Source: an uncultured Lachnospiraceae bacterium
GTDB taxonomy: Bacteria; Bacillota; Clostridia; Lachnospirales; Lachnospiraceae
DNA length: 6,228 nt
Direction of reading: 5' to 3'
Assembly (NCBI GenBank): GCA_902796695.1
Contig: CADBQE010000052.1
Coordinates: 1-6,228 of the forward strand
Under the pieces are notes generated by a model, which was not told the DNA's origin, did not search any database, and saw only the letters and a program-made list of their open reading frames with translations. Numbering within the stretch: position 1 is the first letter of the stretch; each line of letters begins with the position of its first letter. This document shows, piece by piece, positions 1 through 5,016 of the stretch. A program made the position numbers and the translations under genes.

Positions 1-353
1 CCAATGCCAAATCCAAACTGGGCTACAAGAGCATGGCTCTCAATCTGGAAGGCGACACCGAACTGAGGCTGACCTTCACCAAACAGGTGACGGCGGTGGA
101 TGGGAACGGCAAGAAGCTGACGGTCAAGAAATCGGGAAGCAATTATTATGTCAGCCTTCCCGGGATCGCCGCCGTGGATCTGGACCGGATGCAGACCGTC
201 AAAGTAACCTATGGCAGCAGCACCGGCACCTTCAAGGCGGCAGCCCTGTCATACGCGAACAAAGCGATCCAGAACAGCTCCAATGCCGATCTGGTGAAGA
301 CCATGAAAGCGCTGTATCTGTACAATCAGGCGGCAAAAGCCTATTTCAAATAA
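1..353 (+). CDS. C-terminal fragment of a secreted repeat-module protein (5' end outside window)
   Basis: The reading frame is open from the window edge (first full codon at base 3) to a TAA at 351-353, so only the last 116 residues are visible. The fragment aligns almost end to end with the last 116 residues of the next gene (3082-3432). About 80 of 115 positions are identical, including GYKSMALNLEGDTEL, the YYVS-x-PGIAA block and the closing ALYLYNQAAK-x-YF. The visible part is therefore the same C-terminal module that ends the downstream secreted protein, and the two genes are tandem paralogues. It has no transmembrane tail, LPXTG motif, SLH or dockerin repeat. The start codon, signal peptide and upstream domains lie outside the window, so the function of the whole protein cannot be stated. 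An internal ATG at 33 lies inside the conserved module and is not a likely start. Confidence 0.85.
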   Translation, partial: NAKSKLGYKSMALNLEGDTELRLTFTKQVTAVDGNGKKLTVKKSGSNYYVSLPGIAAVDLDRMQTVKVTYGSSTGTFKAAALSYANKAIQNSSNADLVKTMKALYLYNQAAKAYFK

Positions 354-365
354 AGCTGGTACATG

Positions 366-373
366 AAGGAGGA
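366..373 (+). promoter_or_regulatory. Ribosome binding site of the 1016-residue secreted protein gene
   Basis: AAGGAGGA lies 8 bases before the ATG at 382 and is a near-perfect anti-16S match. The whole gap between the two tandem genes is 28 bases and has no hairpin or promoter, so the pair is probably transcribed together. Confidence 0.85.
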
Positions 374-381
374 ACAAGATA

Positions 382-3300
382 ATGAAACGGTACCGCATCC
401 CGATTCTCTCCCTGATCTGCCTTATCCTGTTCTGCTGTCTGGCACAGCCGGGCCGGGCTGCCGGCTCGTGCAAAGCCGGCGACATCGTACGGTTCGGCAG
501 CTACCCGCAGACTAAGGTGACGGATTCTTCACTGATTAGCAGCCTGAACGGTGTGTCAAAATCCTGGAAGAAGTACCCTTACTTCACGAAGAATACCGGG
601 AGTGACGCGGACAGCTATCCGACCATGCAGAACAACGATCTGATGGATTATGCGGACATTACTTACGGCGGCGTCAAATACCGGGCTGTGCGCCTGCATG
701 CGTACAGGCCCAGCCAGGCGACTGCTTTGCCCGGATCGAACAGCTATCAGGAATATAACGGCTATCAGCTGAATACGGTTTATTACTTCATCTGGGAGCC
801 GATAGAATGGGTCGTACTGGATCCGGCGTCCGGACTGGTTCTTTCGCTCAAGACCCTGGACTCCCAGGAATTCTGCAATTATTATCTGGACAATAAATCC
901 AGTCAGGGCGGAGACCAGCACAGCGTGGTGAACGTCGATTACCGGGTCAACAATTATGTTGTTTCAACGGTCCGGGCCTGGCTGAATGCGAAAACGGAGT
1001 ACTTCGAACGCTATGGCAGCTTCAACTTCCTGAATAGCGCCTTCAGCACCGCGGAGAAGGCCGTGATCCAGAACACGAAGATCACAAACCCGGACAGCCC
1101 GTCGGATTACAGGATGGATCCAGTGTTCCTGCTTTCCAAAGAAGAGTTTGAAGACTACGGGGACAGCCTGCTCGCGGATCCCGTGGTGATCCCGACCGAA
1201 TCCCCGACGGATTATGCCTGCGCCCAGGGAAAACCGAGCGGCATGAAGGCCTATTATCTGCGGACTCCGGTGGAAGACAATGACGAAGGAGGCGGTATGC
1301 GTTCTTCCGGCCTGCAGGTCTATTATGCTTCTACCCTCCATGCGGTCTATACGGATATCTATGCCCGGCATGCGGCCAGTACCATGACGGGGATCCGGCC
1401 CGCGCTGCACGTGGACCTGACGTCGTCCCTGGTCGTAGCGACAAAGGAACCGGATTTTTCCCTGACCGGTACGAACGGGCTGTATCCGAAGGTCTCCTGG
1501 GCGGGATCGGGCCTGTCGAACATCTCCTCGTTTGACATCTATCGCTGCCCGAACTATCTGGACCTGAACGTGGAATCCAACTGGACCAAGATCAAATCCG
1601 TGAGCGGAAGCACTACGTCGCACACGGACAAGACGGCGGATCCGGAAACGTATTATACCTTCAAGGTGGTCGCCACGGACAGCACGGGACAAAAATTCTA
1701 TTCAGAGCTGGCGGAGGCCCACGGAAGGCTTCCGAATGCTGAGATCACCATGTACGGATACCGGGACAGCGGGAAACCGATCATTTCCTGGGCCGATACA
1801 GGGGCCGCGCAGTATAAGATCTACAGCAAGGAGCAGTCCGGCAGCTGGACGCTGCGCACGACCACGTCGACGAGCCGTAGTTTTGTGGATACGACGGCAG
1901 TGGCGGAAGAAACACGCCGTTACCAGATCGTATCCGTCTCCGGTGAGTCACCGGATTTTGATTCCGTTCTTTCCTCCTCAGGCGGGACGGACGTCCCCTG
2001 CAAGCTGAGCAGTACCGGCATCAATACAACGGCCGAGATCTACGGAGTCCCTTCCGTTTCCTGGTTCCCGGTGACGGGGGCCGGCGGCTATCAGCTGGAG
2101 TATAAGAAAGCGTCCGACAGCAGCTGGACGGTCGCAGCATCCGTCCCCGCAGGGACGACTTCCACCAGCCATCTGGCGGCACCTTCCGGAACCTGTCTTT
2201 ACCGCGTCACGGTCCTTTCCTCCAAAGGGAGCGAGTACGATTCCCTGCCGTCCGACTCCGTGGAAGTGACCTGGTCGGATTTCCACTTTACCAAGATCCC
2301 GGCGAATGTCAGCGCGGATGTCGGAAAAACAGCCAAATTCACCGTCGCGGCGACAGGCAGCGGCCTGACCTATCAGTGGCAGTACCGGTCGCCCGGCGGG
2401 AGCTGGACCAATTCCGGCTTCAGTTCGGCAAACAAAGCCACGCTGAGCTTTACCGCGCAGAATAAATACAATGCCTGGCAGTACCGCTGCCGGGTGACCA
2501 ACAGTGCCGGAAAGACTATCACGTCACCCTACGGCACGCTGACGGTGCAGCCGAACGCCGTGGTCAAAGGCTGCTCACTGGAGCTGGAAGGCCGGCTGGG
2601 CATCCGTCTGCGCGTGACCGTTCCGGATGCGGCAGTCAAAGCTACGCTGAAATTCCAGGGAGAATCGACGAAGACCGTGAACCTGGATCTGATCCGCGAC
2701 GCGGCTCACGGCTACAACAGCAGCACGAAAGAGTTTACGCTGGTCTATGACATGATCGCAGCCAAGGAGATGACCTGCCCGCTGACGCTTAAGATCCTGG
2801 ATGCGTCCGGCAAAGAATTCGCCGTGTCCCAGACGACCGCTGTCGGAACGGCTAACGGGACCGCATATACGGTGAAGGTATATGACTGGGCGGAATATGC
2901 CATGTATCATTCCACCGCGGTAAAAACGATCCGGCTGGCCAGGGCGCTGCTGAACTACGGCGGGGCCGCCCAGAAGTATTTCAAGTTCAGACTGGACGAT
3001 CCGGCCAATCCCGAAGGTTTCCTGACCGCTGAAACGGCCGCCGTGACAAAGGATCCCGCGATGGATGGGACGATTCCGTCCGATGCGGAAACAAAACTGG
3101 GTTACAAGAGCATGGCGCTCAACCTGGAAGGCGACACCGAACTGCAGCTGAAATTCTCCAAAAAGGTGACGGCGGTCATGGACGGCAAGTCTCTGTCGGT
3201 CAAGGCCAGCGGCAGCGACTATTATGTCAGTATTCCCGGCATTGCCGCCAAAGATCTGAGCGTACTGCATACGGTCAAAGTCAGCTACGGCAGCAGCTCC

Positions 3301-3432
3301 TGTACCTTTAAAGTGGCGGCGCTGACCTACGCGAACAAAGTACTGGATGCGAGCAGCAATCAGGATCTTATCACCTGCATGAAGGCCCTGTATCTGTACA
3401 ACCAGGCGGCAAAGAACTATTTCGGGAACTAA
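382..3432 (+). CDS. Large secreted multidomain protein: DUF6273-type domain, three Fn3-like repeats, Ig-like domain, duplicated C-terminal module
   Basis: The 1016-residue product starts with a signal peptide: KRYR, a hydrophobic core at about 6-20, and likely cleavage near GRAAG at 24-28. Residues 30-346 match the DUF6273 pattern: FGSYPQT at 38-44, EPIEWVVLD at 139-147, LSLKTLDSQEF at 154-164, VRAWLN at 197-202, FLLSKEEF at 249-256, YYLRTP at 291-296 and GIRPALHVDL at 337-346. Three Fn3-like beta-sandwich repeats follow (about 355-447, 450-540 and 543-632), each with a VSW or ISW strand and a Y-x-[VI] strand near its end. Next is an Ig-like domain (635-724) with the YQWQYR and WQYRCRVTNSAG core. 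The C-terminal part holds two diverged copies of one module (about 729-867 and 909-1014). The protein is probably exported and surface-associated or released. No catalytic site, sortase motif, SLH, dockerin or hydrophobic tail is visible, so the mode of attachment and the ligand are unknown. It is the downstream member of a tandem paralogous pair. Confidence 0.9.
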   Translation: MKRYRIPILSLICLILFCCLAQPGRAAGSCKAGDIVRFGSYPQTKVTDSSLISSLNGVSKSWKKYPYFTKNTGSDADSYPTMQNNDLMDYADITYGGVKYRAVRLHAYRPSQATALPGSNSYQEYNGYQLNTVYYFIWEPIEWVVLDPASGLVLSLKTLDSQEFCNYYLDNKSSQGGDQHSVVNVDYRVNNYVVSTVRAWLNAKTEYFERYGSFNFLNSAFSTAEKAVIQNTKITNPDSPSDYRMDPVFLLSKEEFEDYGDSLLADPVVIPTESPTDYACAQGKPSGMKAYYLRTPVEDNDEGGGMRSSGLQVYYASTLHAVYTDIYARHAASTMTGIRPALHVDLTSSLVVATKEPDFSLTGTNGLYPKVSWAGSGLSNISSFDIYRCPNYLDLNVESNWTKIKSVSGSTTSHTDKTADPETYYTFKVVATDSTGQKFYSELAEAHGRLPNAEITMYGYRDSGKPIISWADTGAAQYKIYSKEQSGSWTLRTTTSTSRSFVDTTAVAEETRRYQIVSVSGESPDFDSVLSSSGGTDVPCKLSSTGINTTAEIYGVPSVSWFPVTGAGGYQLEYKKASDSSWTVAASVPAGTTSTSHLAAPSGTCLYRVTVLSSKGSEYDSLPSDSVEVTWSDFHFTKIPANVSADVGKTAKFTVAATGSGLTYQWQYRSPGGSWTNSGFSSANKATLSFTAQNKYNAWQYRCRVTNSAGKTITSPYGTLTVQPNAVVKGCSLELEGRLGIRLRVTVPDAAVKATLKFQGESTKTVNLDLIRDAAHGYNSSTKEFTLVYDMIAAKEMTCPLTLKILDASGKEFAVSQTTAVGTANGTAYTVKVYDWAEYAMYHSTAVKTIRLARALLNYGGAAQKYFKFRLDDPANPEGFLTAETAAVTKDPAMDGTIPSDAETKLGYKSMALNLEGDTELQLKFSKKVTAVMDGKSLSVKASGSDYYVSIPGIAAKDLSVLHTVKVSYGSSSCTFKVAALTYANKVLDASSNQDLITCMKALYLYNQAAKNYFGN
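2566..2982 (+). other. C-terminal module, first (diverged) copy, within the secreted protein
   Basis: This encodes residues 729-867. It opens with SLELEG, contains IAAKEM at 792-797 followed by a beta-rich stretch, and closes with ALLNYGGAAQKYF at 855-867. The same order of landmarks recurs in the second copy (LNLEG, IAAKDL, ALYLYNQAAKNYF), which shows an old intragenic duplication. From memory, endings of the LLNYGAAAQ-x-YF type occur in many secreted Clostridia proteins, but I cannot name a described family. Confidence 0.6.
3082..3432 (+). repeat. Direct repeat shared with bases 3-353: second C-terminal module
   Basis: This stretch (residues 901-1016 and stop) is a diverged direct copy of bases 3-353. 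Both spans are 351 bases long. They differ by one internal codon insertion, compensated by one extra terminal codon. The longest identical block I see is 21 bases (45-65 against 3124-3144), starting at CTGGAAGGCG. The repeats are in the same orientation, about 3.1 kb apart, and bracket the rest of the secreted protein gene. Confidence 0.85.
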
Positions 3433-3437
3433 GCGTT

Positions 3438-3475
3438 CCGGCTCATGCTTCGCCGCCGGCTGAACCCTGAGCCGG
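3438..3475. repeat. Small inverted repeat just after the secreted protein gene
   Basis: CCGGCTCA at 3438-3445 and TGAGCCGG at 3468-3475 are exact inverted 8-base arms around a 22-base GC-rich loop. It starts 6 bases after the stop codon and precedes the main terminator. It has no T tract, so it may stabilise the mRNA 3' end rather than terminate. Confidence 0.35.
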
Positions 3476-3488
3476 CAGGAGAGCATAA

Positions 3489-3532
3489 AAAGGGAGCCTC
3501 GGGCATCATTACCGGTGCCCGGGGCTCCTTTT
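3489..3532. terminator. Bidirectional Rho-independent terminator between convergent genes
   Basis: A 17-base-pair stem (3489-3505 with 3516-3532, two G-T pairs) encloses a 10-base loop. On the + strand the stem ends in TTTT (3529-3532). On the - strand the A run at 3487-3491 becomes a five-base T tract. It lies 56 bases after the stop of the rightward secreted protein gene and 25 bases past the stop of the leftward small gene, so it can end transcription from both sides. Confidence 0.9.
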
Positions 3533-3557
3533 CTGCGGATAAGACAGGCTGAAGGAA

Positions 3558-4070
3558 TCAGTCCTGACGGTTCGCCGCGTCTTTTACTTCTTCCACGGTC
3601 TGCGCGATATCGTCTTTGATATCCTGAGCTGCCTCTTTGAATTCGGTGAAGGCGGCATCGACCGGATCGGAGGCGGCCGCATCCTGAGCCGCGGCTTTGC
3701 GCTCCGCGGCGGCTTTTTTAGCGCCTTCCACCGCTTCCCGGACGTCAGCCAGCGCTTTCTTTAAGCCGGTCAGGATGTCTTCGGAGGCTTCCTTCGCGTC
3801 TTCGCGGAAACGGTCCATGGCTTTGGAGGCTTCTTCTTTGAAGCGGGCACGGATCTCATCCGTGTCCAGTTCTTCCCCGTCGATCGTGTAGGTGGCGTGC
3901 CAGGAGCGCTCTTCCTCGGCCGCGCTGTTCTTTAAGCTGTCCAGTTCCGCGTCCAGCGGATCGGAAGCGGAAGCGGGCTGCTGCTCGCGGGAGTGTTTTT
4001 TCAGGTACATCCGGCCGGCGGCCATAGCCGCGCCTGCCATCATGGCTGCTAATGTATTGGATTTGCCCAT
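3558..4070 (-). CDS. Small Ala/Glu/Lys-rich helical protein of unknown function
   Basis: The 170-residue product starts at ATG 4068-4070, chosen because an AAGGAGGT site lies 6 bases upstream. A longer in-frame start at 4268 would run through both promoters and into the divergent gene. Residues 7-19 (LAAMMAGAAMAAG) form a short, weakly hydrophobic helix followed by basic residues (R20, K24, K25), which suggests peripheral membrane attachment. A predicted strand-turn segment follows (WHATYTIDGEELDTDE, 57-72). Residues 73-165 are then almost wholly helix-forming and highly charged, like an amphipathic or coiled-coil rod. The motif ASDP-[LV]-DA occurs twice (35-41 and 133-139) and flanks the central region. 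I do not recognise a family; YtxH-like or phasin/apolipoprotein-like helical proteins are loose analogies only. It is monocistronic, with its own promoter and terminator. Confidence 0.8.
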   Translation of the reverse strand: MGKSNTLAAMMAGAAMAAGRMYLKKHSREQQPASASDPLDAELDSLKNSAAEEERSWHATYTIDGEELDTDEIRARFKEEASKAMDRFREDAKEASEDILTGLKKALADVREAVEGAKKAAAERKAAAQDAAASDPVDAAFTEFKEAAQDIKDDIAQTVEEVKDAANRQD

Positions 4071-4076
4071 CGTGTT

Positions 4077-4084
4077 ACCTCCTT
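4077..4084 (-). promoter_or_regulatory. Ribosome binding site deciding the start of the leftward small gene
   Basis: On the minus strand AAGGAGGT sits 6 bases before ATG 4070. It is a full-length anti-16S match and rules against the longer start at 4268. Confidence 0.88.
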
Positions 4085-4110
4085 GGATCGATACCCTGGT
4101 CGGGCAGTGC

Positions 4111-4126
4111 ATATTTTCGAATATAT
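4111..4126. promoter_or_regulatory. Imperfect palindrome over the start region of the leftward promoter (possible operator)
   Basis: The 16-base AT-rich palindrome ATATTTTCGAATATAT has one mismatched pair (4115/4122) and is centred on TTCGAA. It touches the -10 box at 4125-4130 and covers the expected transcription start, where repressors commonly bind. No specific regulator can be named from the sequence. Confidence 0.4.
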
Positions 4127-4153
4127 TGTAGCGGAAACGGAGATCTTTGTAAA
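4125..4153 (-). promoter_or_regulatory. Sigma-A-type promoter of the leftward small helical protein gene
   Basis: On the minus strand, TTTACA (4148-4153) and TACAAT (4125-4130) are separated by exactly 17 bases. Both differ from the consensus by one base. Transcription would start near 4118, giving a leader of roughly 48 bases. Confidence 0.8.
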
Positions 4154-4174
4154 GGCAAAACCGCCCGAAAAGTG

Positions 4175-4204
4175 TTGATTTTCCGACAGGGGCGGCCGTA
4201 TAAT
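4175..4204 (+). promoter_or_regulatory. Sigma-A-type promoter of the rightward coiled-coil protein gene
   Basis: TTGATT (4175-4180) and a perfect TATAAT (4199-4204) are separated by 18 bases. Transcription would start near 4211, about 30 bases before the ATG at 4241. The -35 box lies 21 bases from the -35 box of the divergent promoter. Inverted repeats lie across it: GAAAA (4167-4171) with TTTTC (4179-4183), and CCGCCC (4161-4166) with GGGCGG (4190-4195). Confidence 0.82.
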
Positions 4205-4227
4205 AGCAGGGAACAAAAACAGCGGAC

Positions 4228-4233
4228 AGGAGG
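4228..4233 (+). promoter_or_regulatory. Ribosome binding site deciding the start of the coiled-coil protein gene
   Basis: AGGAGG lies 7 bases before ATG 4241. A second in-frame ATG at 4247 would be 13 bases away, and the in-frame ATG at 4052 has no such site, so 4241 is preferred. Confidence 0.85.
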
Positions 4234-4240
4234 AAAACCG

Positions 4241-4741
4241 ATGCTGATGACATCCGCCGAAGCGGCAAAATATCTGCGCAAACTGAAAGAAGAACTGGCT
4301 TCCCTGGAGAACCGTGAGAACCAGAGCAGACAGTTCACGATCTCCGTGGGAGAAAAAGAAGAAGACCTGCGGCCCGCTTACGATTACGCGGCCTGTCGCG
4401 ACGCCATGCTGGCGCTGGAAGAAAAGATCCGGCGGGTCAAACATGCGCTGAATGTCTTTAACTGCGGCACGGAAGTCCCCGGCTTTGCCATGACCGTGGA
4501 CCAGATGCTGGTTTACCTGCCCCAGCTGACGGCCCGCAAGAACAAGCTGGCTCTTATGAAGGATGTTCTGCCCCGGACGCGTGTGACCCGCTACAACAGC
4601 AATCTGGTCGAATACACGCTTATCAATTACGACCCGGAGCAGGTGACGGCGGATTACGAAGCGGCCGCCGATGAGCTCGCGCGGGCCCAGAACGCGCTCG
4701 ATATCCTCAACACCACCCTGCGGTTTGAAGTGGACGCATAA
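4241..4741 (+). CDS. Small coiled-coil protein, distantly DIP1984-like
   Basis: The 166-residue product has no signal peptide or membrane segment and is probably cytoplasmic. Residues 4-27 and 51-72 are charged heptad-like helices (KYLRKLKEELASLE and ALEEKIRRVKHALNVFN). A conserved-looking middle follows: T85-V-D-Q-M-L, LPQLTARKNKLALMKDVLPRTR at 93-114, then RYNSNLVEYTLINYD at 117-131. A final helix (VTADYEAAADELARAQNALDILN, 135-157) ends in TTLRFEVDA. This order resembles what I recall of the DIP1984 family: paired helices, an IN-x-TN-like turn, a T-x-x-x-x-L-x-x-RD/RK stretch, and a last helix before a short strand. The biochemical role of that family is not settled, and the match is by eye and weak. 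It could equally be a Clostridia-specific hypothetical protein. It is monocistronic, with its own promoter, and divergent from the helical protein gene. Confidence 0.8.
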   Translation: MLMTSAEAAKYLRKLKEELASLENRENQSRQFTISVGEKEEDLRPAYDYAACRDAMLALEEKIRRVKHALNVFNCGTEVPGFAMTVDQMLVYLPQLTARKNKLALMKDVLPRTRVTRYNSNLVEYTLINYDPEQVTADYEAAADELARAQNALDILNTTLRFEVDA

Positions 4742-4780
4742 CAATACGCAGGACATTTTTCCGCTGCCGTCCCGCCAACC

Positions 4781-4802
4781 TGTTCTCTTGCAGAACATTT
4801 TT
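4781..4802 (+). terminator. Weak candidate terminator after the coiled-coil protein gene
   Basis: TGTTCT (4781-4786) pairs with AGAACA (4792-4797) around the loop CTTGC and is followed by five T residues (4798-4802). It starts 40 bases after the stop codon. The stem has only two G-C pairs, so termination would be partial at best. Confidence 0.45.
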
Positions 4803-4924
4803 AAATCAGGATCGTTCCGGTTTACAGTCTGTGTTTTCCGTTATTTTTACTCGGTTATCCGTTATCCTGTACGGTTTTGGGTCGGGAAAAAGGGCGTGAT
4901 CTCCGTTTATACGGAAAATCGGCG

Positions 4925-4979
4925 GGACGGCAGGAAAACTTCCGGGCGGGTGAAGTTCGGTTTCATCCCGTCCTTTTTT
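4925..4979 (+). terminator. Candidate branched terminator on the + strand before the convergent serine dehydratase gene
   Basis: GGACGG (4925-4930) pairs with CCGTCC (4968-4973), directly followed by six T residues (4974-4979). The enclosed bases can form two smaller hairpins: GGAA/TTCC at 4933-4943 and TGAA/TTCA at 4951-4965. An alternative inner stem, 4948-4954 with 4962-4968, competes with the outer one. The T tract argues for termination, but the exact fold is uncertain. Confidence 0.6.
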
Positions 4980-4984
4980 CGTAC

Positions 4985-5010
4985 AAAAAAAGACCGGCCC
5001 GCGACCGGTC
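4985..5010 (-). terminator. Rho-independent terminator of the L-serine dehydratase gene
   Basis: On the minus strand a GC-rich 6-base-pair stem (GACCGG at 5010-5005 with CCGGTC at 4997-4992) has a 7-base loop. It is followed at once by seven T residues (4991-4985). The stem begins 6 bases after the TGA stop codon. Confidence 0.85.
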
Positions 5011-5016
5011 CGAATC

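Noticed and set aside
460..471. Possible lipobox (AAGSC, residues 26-30) in the secreted protein
   Set aside because: An arginine at residue 25 and the 9-residue gap from the hydrophobic core to C30 do not fit a lipoprotein signal; ordinary signal peptidase cleavage near residues 26-28 fits better.
964..1692. Long antisense open frame (242 codons) inside the secreted protein gene
   Set aside because: Its translation is Arg/Gly/Val-rich with no domain pattern, it has no good ribosome binding site, and it lies fully opposite a well-supported multidomain protein. GC-rich codon use produces such frames.
2575..3486. Antisense open frame of 303 codons over the C-terminal modules
   Set aside because: It lies opposite the conserved repeat that recurs at 3-353, its translation is His/Arg/Gln-rich and unlike a folded protein, and it would cross the terminator region without its own signals.
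4052..4240. 63-residue N-terminal extension of the coiled-coil protein
   Set aside because: It would start inside the opposite gene and upstream of its own promoter, while ATG 4241 has AGGAGG at proper spacing.
4071..4268. 66-residue N-terminal extension of the leftward helical protein
   Set aside because: The extension runs through both promoters and into the divergent gene, and ATG 4070 has a perfect ribosome binding site 6 bases upstream.
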